Source of the DNA: Metaphire vulgaris
Lineage: Eukaryota > Annelida > Clitellata > Crassiclitellata > Megascolecidae
Reading direction: 5' to 3'
Assembly (NCBI GenBank): GCA_018105865.1
Contig: CM030841.1
Span: forward strand, 7,973,229-8,037,228
Length of the DNA: 64,000 bases
The position numbers and the translations under genes are program-made. Below, piece by piece: positions 1 to 11,623 of the stretch; position 1 is the first letter of the stretch; the number at the start of each line of letters is the position of its first letter. The notes beneath the pieces are model-generated. The model ran no database searches, was not told where the DNA came from, and saw nothing but the letters and a program-made list of their open reading frames with translations.

Positions 1-75
1 CATTTCCTGGATTCTGGTTTTGTATGATTTTTTATTGCAGTCTATTATGAGAAATTAGCAAATAAAAGACACTTA

Positions 76-691
76 CCGTATATACTCGAGATAAAGTCGA
101 TCCGAGTATAAGTCGACCCCTAGATTTTGGGTATTTGAAGGTGTCTAAAGTCATTGACCCGGTTATAAGTCGAAGTGACGTCACCGCGGCGAACCCTCTT
201 GAGGTGATAGTGAGAGTCGGAACAATGGCGGACGCGAAGTGGGCATGTGGCGGCAGCGGCGCCATTGTTTTGATTGAAAAACTGCGTTTTAGCTTTGAAC
301 TATCGAGAAACTGAACGATTTTGACATTCCCAGATTGATTCCTGACGATTAAGAAAATTTTAAACCTGTTATTTGCTCATTCTTGACAATATAAAAGTCT
401 TAATTACCGGTAATCTTGAATTTTTTATATTTATGTAGCGCCAATATTTAATTAATATTTATGTGGCGCCTATAAATTACCAATCTTAAAAGCGCTGATG
501 TGAACTTTTATTTAGATGCCATAGCGTATGTTGAAAATAATTACACAAAGAGTTAGCTAAATTAATTATTTTCGACATGCTATGTATGGAAACTTTACCC
601 AACAGTTAGTGACTCGAGTATAAGTCGAGGTCAGGATATATAACCTGTGAATTGGCCTTAAATTTCTCGACTTTATCACGAATATATACGG
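76..691. mobile_element. TA-flanked inverted-repeat element (MITE)
   Basis: The ends read CCGTATATACTCGAGATAAA at the left and, inverted, CCGTATATATTCGTGATAAA at the right, continuing GTCGA on both sides. Both are flanked by TA. The 616-bp length, terminal match and TA target fit a Tc1/mariner/pogo-type non-autonomous element. Confidence 0.75.
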
Positions 692-822
692 TATATATAA
701 GTGATAAATCACATTTTTGACCAATTGCATATTCAATGTGTATTGTTGTTTTAATAGAGTAACCTATCGGATCAACAGAAGTTTTCACTGTCTTTTCTTA
801 CTTACTTTGGTTGCATTCTCAG

Positions 823-867
823 CATTGTGTGTCTCCTTGTTTGCTTTTTTACATTCTTCTGCTTCAA
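823..867 (+). CDS. ADGRL-like exon: second half of TM1
   Basis: 45 nt between an acceptor (ttgcattctcag) and a donor (gtaaga). It reads [14 protein letters not shown] plus two bases of a split Lys codon, entering with the last base of a split codon. It aligns with the end of TM1 in latrophilins (SLVCLALCIFTFCFF), and its phase fits the next exon (K-NLQCDRN). Confidence 0.75.
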
Positions 868-3800
868 GTAAGAATTTCTATTTTGTGTTAGGAAGAATAT
901 TGTCAGAGTTTATGCATTAATACAGCATCACTGAATCACCCAAACTAGGGAAACCTGATGACTTAAAATTGAGATGTGATAACATTTCATGAGCAACAAT
1001 GACGTTGATCAACAATGACGCTGTTAAAATCGATATTGCCATTTCAGTTGCTATGATGGTACCATTTGTGCCACTGATTTTGAAAGGAAATACAATAAAA
1101 CCCCATTAGCATTATCTCGAAGAACCAGGAAAAGGTGCCCACTGGAAAAGGTGTCCATGTTTACTGCAATCTGTGTTAATCGAGTCTGGACAGATCTGTT
1201 GAGATCTTTACTTGACTTGAACACTAACTCTGCAATAAAGTGATATTGTCTCAGCTAAAAATAAACCATACCATGATTTAAAGTAACATAGGAGGTATTA
1301 CTGCCTGTGTGAAAATTCACTTGGGGCGCAAACAGGGCTTGAACAACAAGCTCCATCAGCCTTCCGCTCCAGCAGGTGACCCACTCTGCCATCTTTCACC
1401 CCCTACCAGTCAACGGGCTTGAGGTTCAACTTGAAAACAGTTTCAGGGACTCAAAACCTGACCCAGAATTTAAAGGCTGTAGCTTTTGACAGCTTGAAAA
1501 TCATAGTAAAAGTCTTCAATACATTATGAACTATAGTCAGTAATATGACCTTTTCCTCTATCTTGTATCCTGAGTAGTCCATGGACCTTATTCATGCTGC
1601 ATTTTTTGATAGTTAGTATTTTTATATTTAATAGTTAGTATTTTAAAGATTTTTTTATTGTGGATAATATTGCAAATGAGCATTTTTGTTTGATGTCTCT
1701 ACAATTATTGTTTGTTTATTAGTCATTTGCTTAAATTATTCTTATTTAATAAGATTGAAAGCATTTAGTGTTTTGCACTGCAAATTATTAAAAAGGCGTT
1801 TTCTGCTTTCAGAAATTTACAGTGTGACCGAAATACAATCCATACAAACCTCGTAGCCTGTCTGTGCCTCGCAGAAATCATCTTCCTATTTGGCAGTGTG
1901 CAGTACGATAAGCCAGTAAGTCCATTGTGCTATCATTGCTTTGGCATACAGATTAGAAATAGTTGTGATGAATTTTATTACATGTAATAGGCTAAAATGG
2001 CATTTTGAAATTGTTATTTGTGATCTGGTTATGTAGTAAATCAGTATTCTAGTTGTTGGTTTCTAAAAATCGTGAACAACAATATTACAGCATTAGCTTA
2101 GCCACTGAGGACTGGGCCCCCATATTTGGACTGGAAACAGCAGTGATATTTGAGCAACCTGTGCTTTATCTTCGCAGCCACAGCCAGAACTCATTTACCA
2201 TCGCCCTCTAGTGAATGAAGACTGAGTTGACCATGTGGCTCCATTGGGACTAGATCATCTCCATTGGTGTGCTGCCGCTCTAGCATATTACCAATCTGCC
2301 ATCTTTCTGCCTTTAAATTAAAGTCTTTAAAGTGTGCACCAGAACGGATGGTCTGGCTAATATTATTCAAAATTTCTGGGGATCTGCCCCCAAGCCCCTC
2401 TTGTGAGCACACAACGCTCCTCCAATTGGACTTAAGGGATGTGCGTGTTAGTCTTGATGTCAATTAGTGCAGTCTCAAGAGGGCCAGCATTTGGGCCCCC
2501 TATGATCAGGCAAAACTAGTTTAAGATTCTTACCAAAGATTGTTGCCAAAACATTAAGAAAATTTTATAAATTGAGGCAAGGTGATTGTCAGAGAGTTGT
2601 CATACAGTCTGCAGAACTTGCTCAAAATTTCAATATTTGAATCTAGTAATTACCCTAAATTTGGGGCAGGTTCCACCCCAGACCCCACTAAGCTTCACTA
2701 ATGAACATTAGTGAAGCCACGACAGACCTGGACTGGTTATGAGCAATTTCCCTTTAAGGTGAACGTGTAGGCACGCGCCCAAAGATGGCAAGACTTGTAC
2801 CCCAAAAAAAATTTTTATTGCCCAAAAAATTTGCAGGAGCTTTTAGTTTTTTAATTAAAAGTTATTAATTATTTAAATATTCAACATTTGACTTAAGTCA
2901 CAACAAGTGCTGCACTATGCAAATATTTATTTTCAGCGACTCGATTTAGGAAACGACTTCTGGTCCAGCACTTGGTTTATTATGGTCACGGGCTTAATTT
3001 ATTAGCGCTCGTGATTTTGTTCCTCTGCGCGAAGCCAGACTGCCCTAAAGTTAGTCAACTCGGAAATTGTTGCCCACGAGAAATTTCATGTGCACGCGGA
3101 CCCTCAAGAATTAGTGGGAACATTGGTTGTGAGATTCAGGCAAAACCAATGAGAGCATTTTTTCAATCGAGGAAAGTTGCTGATATGCTGTCATGTAGCC
3201 TGAAAACATGCTCCTAATCTCAAGATTTGAATCTAATATTGCCTTCAATTTTTGGGCTGGGCTTCACCCGAGATCCCTCGGGAATCTTATTATGCTTCCT
3301 CAAACCCCCTAGGCTGAACTGGAACTGCCAGTCTGTAGAAGGCCTTGGTGTCCTGCCGTTACGGAAGTCTGACTATTGTATTTCTTTGCTATTGTTTGCT
3401 GTGCTCATCAGTATTGTTTTTTGCTCAGGTTCTATGTTCTGTGATTGCTGGTGTGCTGCACTATCTATTTTTGGCGTCATTTGCATGGATGTGCCTGGAA
3501 GGCATTCAGCTCTACGTTATGCTCGTTGAGGTCTTTGAGGTTGAGAAGTCAAGGATCAAGTGGTATTACCTTGCTGCTTATGGTATGTTGTCTCTATAGT
3601 AAAAATATTTTGTTTTAAAAATCTATATCAAGACTGTGTGTGCTTGTTATAAAAAATTTTTGCCAAACTTTCAAATATGATCTGTGTCTGTGTTTAAAAA
3701 TCAGAAAATTTGAGATCTTGTACGATTTAGCTGTGAATATATATATATTATAATGAATTGGTGATATTTCATCAGTGTCTAGTTTAAAATATAGTTTGAG

Positions 3801-4619
3801 TGGATGTATAGAGGTCGAAGATGAACATTTCAGTGATATTTCGGTATTTTTAAATTTTTTGCAAAATGTAATGGCAGGATGCTGAATTGTTGACTATTAA
3901 AATAAGTCAGTCATTGATATAAAATCTTTTCTTCTTCTAAAAGGAATTCCTGCAGTCATTGTTGCAATTTCTACTGTTGTGTACCATGAAGGATATGGCA
4001 CTGAAGCACAGTGAGTGCTTTATTTCATTCATGTCTCTGTGTCCATTACACTTTGGGTTTATAGTACAGTATAAGCAAATTTCTTAGTTTGAATAATTGT
4101 TTTAATGGAAAGTGCCTTGATTGTTAAACATGGAAACATGGACGTTGACAAAAACATCAGAAAGGAAACTGGAAGCTGCAGAGATGTGGTTTCTCAGACG
4201 GATGCAAAAAATTTCATGGACAGAAAGAATAACCAATGAGGAAGTACTAAAAACTTTTGGTACAAAAAGAAAATTGTTAAAAACCATAAGAAAGCAGCAG
4301 CTTGAATTCTTTGGACATCTAATAAGAAAAGACGGATTGGAAAATCTAGCCATAACAGGAAAAATAGAGGGGAAAAGAGCAAGAGGAAGACAAAGAATAA
4401 AGTTTACGGACAGCCTAAGAGAAGCGACAAGAACTACAGACAACATCGAACTGATAAGGAAAGCCAGAAACAGAGAAGAGTGGAAATCCATGGTCGCCGA
4501 CATAGCAATACATGGCACATGAAGAAGAAGCCTTGATTGTCTAAACTGCCTGTTATGTTTATCAGAAGGAAGTAAATCAATGCCAATTTATTTGACTATC
4601 TTACATGTAAATGGTGTAC

Positions 4620-4708
<89 letters not shown>

Positions 4709-7700
4709 TCTTTGATTTTTGCATTACAACTGGTACCGTACCATTTGCCATGAATTTTCTTAATCACTTTATATGCCATTTTTTTGTAGTTTTGTTTATG
4801 AAAATTAGAACTTAATATTAAGCAGCCACAAATTTTAATATTTAAAAAAAATCGAAATTACAAGCAACTTTGCTGTTGATATTATATGAAACTTGCCAGC
4901 TTCTTTAATGACGTGTTGGCACCCTTGTGCAACTGGCATAAAATTATGCGGTAGTGAAGAATAAATGCTATTTTCTTAAATGTAAATGAAAGGATATGCT
5001 TTGTGTGAATTTTCATTATGCCTTCATGTGATGTGTCTGGAATTGGTTTGACCTTTTGACCCCTGAGATCCATATGACCAATAGGTTATGAAGCCAAAAT
5101 ATTGGCCTTAAGGTGCGAGAGGGTTACCGTATTTTCTTGCACATTGCCCGTGGGGCCACTTTCCAACACAACTCTTCATACCCTTCTCACACATTTCTAT
5201 TCCCCTACTCCTTCCAAAATTACCCCTACCCGAGGTGCTTAATGGGCAAATGCGCTAAAGAAAGCTTTTTGTATCACCCGATGCAGCAGTTTCATGCATG
5301 GCTGATTCTCTTTAGTGGCTATTTCTCATTCTTCCACTTAGAATTATCCACCCCTAGCCTACAAATATTTTACCCTATCCACCCCAGCCTACAAATTTTT
5401 TACCCCTCAAAATGCCACTCTTAGGAATGTGCCTCCAGGAGTGGAGTGCCCTTCTCCACCCCCTTCCTACGCCACTGGCATGACCCTGCTCAGACTCTAT
5501 GGGTAATGGGGTAACATTTACAGCACCACTGACATGCAGTTGCATAACTACTAGGTAGTAGAGTCAACATGGAGCCCGAGCAGTTGCCAACCCTGGGCAG
5601 CTGACGCCTGTCTATAGGTACCCTGATGGCATTACGGTATACAAAGAAAGTACTGTGCATAGAAATGACAGAGGCACTTAAGGCTACTGTGGCTGGTAAG
5701 AGAAGTCTTCACTGGGGCAAGAATCCTCCCCAGCCCCACCCTGGTCAACCCTGCTCTCACCCCATGACAGCCAATCCCATCTCTGTCCCAATACTTTTGT
5801 CTCCAACCCTCGCCCAACCCATCACTGTAAATGGGAGGGTGCAGGCTTTCGGATTAACATTTTACAGGATATATATTTTTGCAGGCTATAGGCGGGTGCG
5901 GACTATCCGCAGGTGCAAGCAGTGTGTGCGAAAATGTGGTAATTCTGTGATGTGTCTGGACAGGATTTAATGCAGTGATTTGCTTTGGTATTTCACCGTA
6001 TTTGTGACATGTGAATGTCAATCAATGTAGTGACTAGTGACTGAATATATCTTTGCGCAGATTTAATATTAGAGCATTGGGTTTGCAACATAGCATTGCA
6101 AATGAGCTGTTTGCTTATTGTCTAGAATTGTCACAGGCTGTGTTTTGTTGTTTCTGTAGTTGTTGGCTCACAGGTGAAAAAGGTTTCTTTTGGGCATTTG
6201 TTGGTCCTGTTTGTGCCATCCTATTTGTAAGTTTTCATGCTGTTACTGACACCCATACTGAGAATTGATTATAATCACAAATTGGTATAGGAATTGTTTA
6301 TATTTTACCTTGTCACACTGTTCTTAGAACTGCAATGAACATTTTTTTATTGACATAACAAAATCTTAATGTCTAATACCTGTTATTTGGAAAGTATGTG
6401 ATAGGTATTTATTTGTCATTTTCTTGTTTCAGGTGAATTTGATTATGTTGTCAGTAGCGATGGTTGTAATGTGCCGCCATGCTAGCAACGGTGCTAACAA
6501 CTGGAAAATTAAGCAGAAAACTAAATTCGAGAACGTTCGGTGGGTTATTTAATATATCTATTATAATTTGCTGTTTCTAGGGTGTTTAGGTTAAGTCAGA
6601 TTGTGTGAATCCGTGTGTGGATTGTTAGTTCTGTCTCTTTTGATTCATATTAAAATGAATTGAGATATGTATATAATGAATAGTTTTGTTCTCTATGTTC
6701 TGTATTGAAGTTTTATTAAATCTGGCTTAGCAGTTATTTTCAGTTAGTACTAGTGCCAAATTTTTGTTTCACCTTTTATTGTCGTGTCTTAGTAATGAAC
6801 TGAGTTGCTTAAGATAATTAGGTTAACACAACTAGTTTTTGCAATTGCTCTACTGCATGAAACATTTGATGGATCAAAATTTGTGATTTCTCGATATCTC
6901 TATAACAATTTTGTAAGTGGCAACCTGGTAATGTAATACCAATTTCTCTTTTTCAATATTTTATAGATGATTGCCATAGCATGCAGAGGGGGCTGGCGGG
7001 GCAGTGGCCCTGGGCATCCACCAGATGGGGCATCAAAATTGACTCGGCAACCTTTTTTGCTCGTCAACACTTTTTTTATTGGAAACCCTTAAATTATCAA
7101 TTTGATCCTGGGCATCCACACCAGATGAGAGCATCCAAATTGTCTCGGCAACCTTTTTTCTCTCGTTAACACCTAATACCGAGGCGATGGGGGGCATCCA
7201 AATTTACTTTGACCCCGGGCATCCACCACTCTTTGGCATGCCACTGGATGACTGCATATTGTGATGAAGCTTAGCCTGATTTTAATGCAGGTCTTGCTTT
7301 CTCCGTGTTGAGTCAAAGAACAGAGTCAAAGAACAGAGTCGATGTATATTGTTTTTCAGATCGTGGGTGAAGGGAGCCATCGTCCTTATTGTGTTGCTGG
7401 GCTTAACTTGGACGTTTGGTTTATTTTATGTCAACGAACAGACAGTTGTCATGATGTATCTCTTTGTTATTCTCAACTGTTTTCAAGGAGTCTTTATATT
7501 CATCTTCCACTGTATAATGTGTGACAAGGTCAGTAGGTCAGAGTTGAAGCTGCTCTGGCTTTTTGTGTTTGCAGATTTTTTACAAGGTCAAACAATGAAA
7601 TTATTATTTTTTTGTAGCTGTTCATTGTATATGTTGTTGCCGTGACAACGACTGAATCTTTGAATGATTGATAATGCAACATCGTGGAGTCTACGGAATT

Positions 7701-8122
7701 TGTGTTTTCTAGTTTATAGTTAGCGGTGAATGATGTGTCATGTAGGTTGGTGTACAGATGTTGTTGCATATCATTTTAATTATATTATCAGTGTAATGTA
7801 ACATAATGGCTGCTTGCATTGAAACTGCAGACCAGCACAGGTCCCAATGCATGGATTCAAGAATGTGATGAAACTTTTAGGTGAAAGTCTTCAAGAAATC
7901 TAAAATTATTCTGAATAATCATGATTCACTAGGGTATCATTTACTCTTGATATTGTCAAGGAGCATTAATTCTTGAAACAATAAACTATTGGCCCTGCAA
8001 ATCTACACTGATTTGCAACCTTTTCAGTGTCTACTTGTCATCGGTATTCTGTATAGTTTTGAATTTCAGTTTAGGTCACCATCATTGTGTGCATTATCAG
8101 ACAACTTTTTGAAATGGCAGGG

Positions 8123-8194
<72 letters not shown>

Positions 8195-11129
8195 CACTCA
8201 ATTAATGTTTCCACACCAAACCTGAGTCCATTTGCATAAGAAAAGAAAGCATCTATACTGGCATTAAAAAATATTTTTAAAATTCAGAAGTAAATTTTTT
8301 CTTAATGTAATTATTGTTTGATGCTAATTTTTGTTATTGAATAATTTTGTTTTAAGGTGATGAAAGAGTATAAGAGGTGGGTGCGACATTCTCTTTGGCT
8401 GCCCTTGAGTTTGCGTGTCAAGTGCGGAGGTGCTCGGCCTTCAGTATCAACGACACCAATGAACTCCTCCTCATCTGGAATTAATGTAAGTCTGAAACTG
8501 AATTCCTGTCCCAATTTGTTGCTAATTTTTTTGTGTTAGATCAATGTCACCCTACCATTACTCCCCACAATGATGTTGATTGCTTTGATTTTGTTATGTT
8601 TGTTTTTAGTCTGCTGTTTTGTGTTGATTAGTTGCTTGCAGTTTCTTAAATAAATAACATTAACAGTTAATCCTTTAAATGTTTCTCCTTCTTGGTTGTT
8701 ATTAACTAAAGTAGTTGAAATTGTTTTTCAATTATCTGATGTTATCTTAGATTTTAAAAAATCATTCATACTTCTTTATACAGAGTTAATGGAAAACAAA
8801 CTTGGGATTCTTGCAGATTTTTGCTCTAAATCTATATGAAGCTCCATGTTTTGGATCATCATGATCGTCATAGTTACTCTCTGTCTTCCATCCTATTTAC
8901 ATGTCCATAACTTTTTAGCCTCTTTTTCTGATTTTGTCCATTATGGTATTCTTTAGCCCAATAATTGCTAAGTTTTTGGAGTCTGCTAACTTGCTTTGGA
9001 TATGGCTGATTAAATTCTGCATAATACATTTGGTAGCATTGTAGTCATGTCTTATTCTGTTGATAATTTATTAAAACTGTAATTTGTATCGTGTTTATTT
9101 GCCTATTATAATATATATGTTTACCCATGTTTTACTAACGTAATTTTCACTGTATGTTCACTGCTTAATGTTTTTTTACTTTTTTTATTTATATTGCTTG
9201 CTTTCCATATGAAGTAATTTCTTGGTTATTGTTTGATGACTTCTTGAGATTAATGACTAACATGTGAAAACGTTTACTCTGACAGAAAATAGTCAAAGAG
9301 CAGAAACTTTCTTTGGAGGTATAAACAGCATTTTGCAGTGATTTGCTAGCTCTTTATTAATTTTATTATATAAATTTTTACTACATTTAAAGTAAAAAGT
9401 TATTTTGACAGATATGTGTTTATATGAACCAATTGATTTTCTCTCCTGTCAATTTTCATGTTCATCTTGCCATCTTAACAGCTTATCCACTTAAGCTTAT
9501 CCACTTATCTGATTATGCAGACATTTATTCTGTTAAAGATTAGCTTCAGGAATTATACTTGATATTCTTTTAAGTTAATTATTGTGACTTCTTAACTTTT
9601 AAAGTGTAAAATGTCAGATTGAATTGAAATTTATAAGCTATCTGCTCATATTTTTGCACCTATGTCATTGCAAATTTTCTCTTTAACGTTAGCATTTTGA
9701 TAAACTATTCTAATCAAACTTATTTTATAATTAATTGCAAAACTGATGACTAGACAACATCACCTGTTTATGTAAGCATATTTCCTTTTCAGCACCTGAC
9801 AAGACTGTTGTCTGGCAGACAGAGAAAGCAGTCATCAACAACTAGTTTGCCTGTGACAACTTGCAACCAGACAAAAAGTAAGCGCCCTTGAATTGCTGGT
9901 TGATTTCAGTTTATGCTGTTGATTCCTGAACTTTTTGACGAGTCCATGCCAAACTAATCAGCACTGCTGAACAAATTCAGGCATTAAAAGTCTTCTTAAT
10001 TTCTGCTTAGAATGTTACAATAATTGTTTAAGTTAAAGAATGTTAAAATAAATAAGTTTATTTATTTATTTATTTATTGACAATTTATATAGCGCAGTAG
10101 ACAAGGCTAAGGCCTACAACAAAAGCGCTTAACACAGTTCAAAAGCGCTTAACACAGTTCACAGTTGTTGAAAGGTGGTAGTTGTTCAACATAGATTGGT
10201 GAAGTAATTCCCGAGAATTTAGACGTGCCAAAATCTAAATTTTAATCTTTTGTTTTTTTAGATCAGTGTTAACTGACAACTCATAAGAACTTACAGTGTG
10301 CAAGGTGCTAAAATTATGGTAATTACAGATTTCTGTGCATTTTCTTTTTCTAGGAGGTTACAACCGAATTCAAAGAAATAGTTCTGGACGAGAATCAAGT
10401 CATCTAACGGATTCTGGTATCGGCTGTAACGATGATTTTAGCCACATATACAGTGAACCAACTGAGGATCCAGATGCCTACTTGGAGCCAGTGCGCATTT
10501 ATCTGGATCCAAATGATGATCGTTACTTGATCGGAGGTGAGATATCAATGATTGAAGGCTCCGTTGCTGATACAGATTACTTTGATGATTTTGGACGTCG
10601 CTGTCAAACTGGGATCAACGTGGATAAGTATAAGATCATGCCACTGAAAGGTTGCAGCAACCGAGTATCGGTTATCTCCGACGGCAGACCAATGTCCGAG
10701 TCTGATTTCAGCGACGCCAATGTGTACACTTTGACGTCGGATGGCAAAAAGATCAGGTGTAACTTGGAAAAGCAGCTGCTTTCGATGCCTTCGAGCACCG
10801 ATGGAATTCCGTTTTGCAGTTTGAATGATTCACTTGGTCGCAAGGAACTTGTGATGCTGGAGGAAGAATCGCCAGATGTCCTGATTTTTAACAATCTCAA
10901 CAAATCGTCCGATGACGTCATCTCGAGGGAAGAGAAACGCATTGCTGAACCAAACATAGAAAGCGTTTGTGCTAGATCACTGAGTGAGAGCGACCAGTCG
11001 TCTAACCAGGAGGTGACATTCGCTTCATCAAAACTGCCAGCTCTTTGCCAGATGCCAGCAACAGAAACCTCTGAGGGTAGCGACAGTACCATAAAGATCA
11101 CCCGTGGAGCTGAAATGCTGAAATACTGA
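823..11129 (+). CDS. Latrophilin-like adhesion GPCR, 3' part of gene (11 coding exons incl. one microexon)
   Basis: Joined exons 823-867, 1813-1915, 3429-3582, 3944-4010, 6160-6226, 6433-6539, 7360-7528, 8357-8485, 9286-9318, 9793-9877 and 10354-11129 give one open frame of about 577 residues with matching phases throughout. It starts inside TM1 and covers TM2-TM7 and the whole cytoplasmic tail. Family marks seen: [10 protein letters not shown] before TM2, [18 protein letters not shown] in TM3, [16 protein letters not shown] at TM5, [20 protein letters not shown] in TM6 and [11 protein letters not shown] in TM7. The MLVEVFE stretch favours latrophilin (ADGRL/CIRL) over CD97/ELTD1-type receptors. 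Latrophilins are adhesion GPCRs of the plasma membrane, autoproteolysed in a GAIN domain, and bind teneurin/FLRT-type partners in studied animals. The N-terminal lectin, olfactomedin, HRM and GAIN exons would lie upstream of the window. The tail is long and acidic and ends MLKY, with no obvious PDZ ligand. The exact subfamily is an inference. Confidence 0.9.
1262..1412 (-). mobile_element. tRNA-derived SINE, minus strand
   Basis: Read on the minus strand it contains GATGGCAGAGTGGGT (A-box region), GTTCAAGCCC (B-box region), TTTTCACACAGGCA, CCTCCTA and TTTAAATCATG. The same order of blocks occurs on the + strand at 13138-13280. It lies in an intron of the latrophilin-like gene. Confidence 0.7.
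1813..1915 (+). CDS. ADGRL-like exon: intracellular loop 1 and TM2
   Basis: Acceptor tttctgctttcag, donor gtaagt. Encodes [13 protein letters not shown] then [13 protein letters not shown], the loop-1/TM2 signature of latrophilins. Ends in phase 0. Confidence 0.92.
2180..3345. repeat. Decayed dispersed-repeat copies in the ADGRL-like intron
   Basis: Blocks near 2640-2750 and 3230-3345 share wording with 53290-53345 and 53460-53650: a stretch on the pattern aatattaccctaat, then an accc(a/g)gatccct segment, ctggactgg/ctggaactgg and gaaggcct(t/c)ggt. This indicates an old dispersed repeat of unknown class. No coding potential is recognised. Confidence 0.45.
3429..3582 (+). CDS. ADGRL-like exon: TM3 and intracellular loop 2
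   Basis: Acceptor ttttttgctcag, donor gtatgt. Encodes [34 protein letters not shown] and [12 protein letters not shown]. The Cys near the start is the usual TM3 disulfide cysteine. Phase 0 in, phase 1 out. Confidence 0.93.
3944..4010 (+). CDS. ADGRL-like exon: TM4
   Basis: Acceptor cttctaaaag, donor gtgagt. Encodes [20 protein letters not shown], matching TM4 and the start of extracellular loop 2. Ends with two bases of a His codon completed at 6160. Confidence 0.9.
4130..4529 (+). mobile_element. 5'-truncated RTE-clade LINE, 3' end only
   Basis: Encodes the C-terminal part of an RTE-type polymerase ([37 protein letters not shown]) and ends with a GAAGAAGAA tail. It is flanked by a duplication of about 16 bp: gccttgattgttaaac at 4114-4129 and gccttgattgtctaaac at 4530-4546. 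It differs from the copy at 33319-33718 at about five positions by eye. Sits in an ADGRL-like intron. Confidence 0.88.
4615..4705. repeat. (GT)n-(AT)n microsatellite
   Basis: Uninterrupted TG repeats pass directly into TA repeats. Confidence 0.97.
5127..5939. mobile_element. Diverged TA-flanked inverted-repeat element
   Basis: The left end CCGTATTTTCTTGCACATTG matches the inverted right end CCACATTTTCGCACACACTG loosely, both next to TA. The interior includes a decayed end of another repeat (cctacgccactg near 5470). Intronic in the ADGRL-like gene. Confidence 0.45.
6160..6226 (+). CDS. ADGRL-like exon: extracellular loop 2 and start of TM5
   Basis: Acceptor tgtttctgtag, donor gtaagt. Encodes [20 protein letters not shown]. 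The CWL motif carries the loop-2 cysteine that pairs with the TM3 cysteine in this class. Phase 0 out. Confidence 0.92.
6433..6539 (+). CDS. ADGRL-like exon: rest of TM5 and intracellular loop 3
   Basis: Acceptor cttgtttcag, donor gtgggt. Encodes [16 protein letters not shown], then a basic loop ending [11 protein letters not shown]. The split Arg codon is completed at 7360. Confidence 0.9.
6974..7246. mobile_element. hAT-like MITE, family D
   Basis: Starts CCATAGCATGCAGAGGGGG and ends CTTTGGCATGCCACTG. Flanks are gatgattg (6966-6973) and gatgactg (7247-7254), a 7/8 target duplication. Carries two copies of the internal TTTTTTGCTCGTCAACA-type motif (7051, 7151). Same family as 41100-41381. 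Intronic. Confidence 0.8.
7360..7528 (+). CDS. ADGRL-like exon: TM6, extracellular loop 3, TM7
   Basis: Acceptor ttgtttttcag, donor gtcagt. Encodes [20 protein letters not shown] (TM6), [19 protein letters not shown] and [13 protein letters not shown] (TM7). This is one of the most conserved stretches of the family. Phase 0 out. Confidence 0.94.
8125..8194. repeat. (GATT)n microsatellite
   Basis: About 17 tandem copies of the tetramer in an ADGRL-like intron. Confidence 0.97.
8357..8485 (+). CDS. ADGRL-like exon: membrane-proximal cytoplasmic tail
   Basis: Acceptor gttttaag, donor gtaagt. Encodes [17 protein letters not shown], then a Ser/Thr-rich stretch. Latrophilins have a comparable V(R/M)KEY helix after TM7. 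Phase 0 both ends. Confidence 0.88.
9286..9318 (+). CDS. Candidate 33-nt in-frame microexon of the ADGRL-like gene
   Basis: 33 nt between an acceptor (tttactctgacag) and a gtataa donor, open in the gene frame and phase 0 on both sides. It would add 11 residues, [11 protein letters not shown]. Inclusion or skipping both keep the frame, so it looks like an optional cassette. Support is splice signals, frame and position only. Confidence 0.5.
9793..9877 (+). CDS. ADGRL-like exon: cytoplasmic tail, basic/Ser-rich
   Basis: Acceptor tttccttttcag, donor gtaagc. Encodes [20 protein letters not shown] and on to NQTK. The RKQS stretch resembles the RKQSESSF region of vertebrate latrophilin tails. Phase 0 in, phase 1 out. 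Confidence 0.82.
10045..10150 (-). mobile_element. LINE 3' end (L2/CR1-like), minus strand
   Basis: On the minus strand it reads AAGCGCTTTTG, GGCCTTAGCCTTG, GCGC and TATATAAATTGTC, then an (AATA)n tail. The order is the same as at the 3' end of the LINE at 60010-60090. The block caaaagcgcttaacacagtt is duplicated in tandem. Confidence 0.6.
10354..11129 (+). CDS. ADGRL-like terminal coding exon: long acidic tail and stop
   Basis: Acceptor tttctttttctag. A split Arg codon joins 9877 and the frame runs 257 codons to TGA at 11127-11129. It begins [20 protein letters not shown], continues with [18 protein letters not shown], and is rich in Ser and acidic residues. The last residues are GAEMLKY. 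No PDZ-type C-terminal hydrophobic motif is present. Codon use is balanced and no frameshift is seen. Confidence 0.9.
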
Positions 11130-11623
11130 ATGCTAAGCTAAGATTTTGTAAAGCAATAAGGTCGTGTCACTAGTATCGAGTTGTTATGTGCAGTTGAGCA
11201 GTAATTAGAGCAGTCAGTATTATATGACATTTTACAATCCTGGTCTTTTTTGGTGGGGAGGTGGATTTAAAATACCATCCATTGATACCTTTGTGTCTTA
11301 AAAATATGTTATGATGAGGAGGTAGAAATTTTGCTAATAGACCACGGAAAAGTTTTCATTTGTCAAGAAACATTTATAGCTTGAATTTGAGTATTCTTAA
11401 TTCTAGTACATCATGTCATTGTTTAATGTACTGAATATTTGACCAGTTTTAGTTTGCTTTGTGTGCTGCAAGGAATGCCTGTATTAGAGGTTTATTGCTA
11501 CTCGTGAGCTCAAGTTGTCGTGGGCTGAGGGTGAAACTGACTTGTTTGGGTTTGAAAGTGAATGTTGCACTTCAATTATTTAAGTGTCTGTGTCATTGTC
11601 ATACAATTGAGTTTGAATTGTGA
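11130..11623 (+). other. Probable 3' UTR / downstream flank of the ADGRL-like gene
   Basis: AT-rich, no open frame of note and no repeat recognised. No clear polyadenylation signal was identified. Confidence 0.35.

Noticed and set aside
2191..2463. 90-codon minus-strand frame in a latrophilin intron
   Set aside because: Probably a decayed dispersed repeat. No domain that I can name and no splice support.
10604..11101. 165-codon minus-strand frame
   Set aside because: Antisense shadow of the terminal latrophilin-like exon, which has splice and phase support on the + strand.
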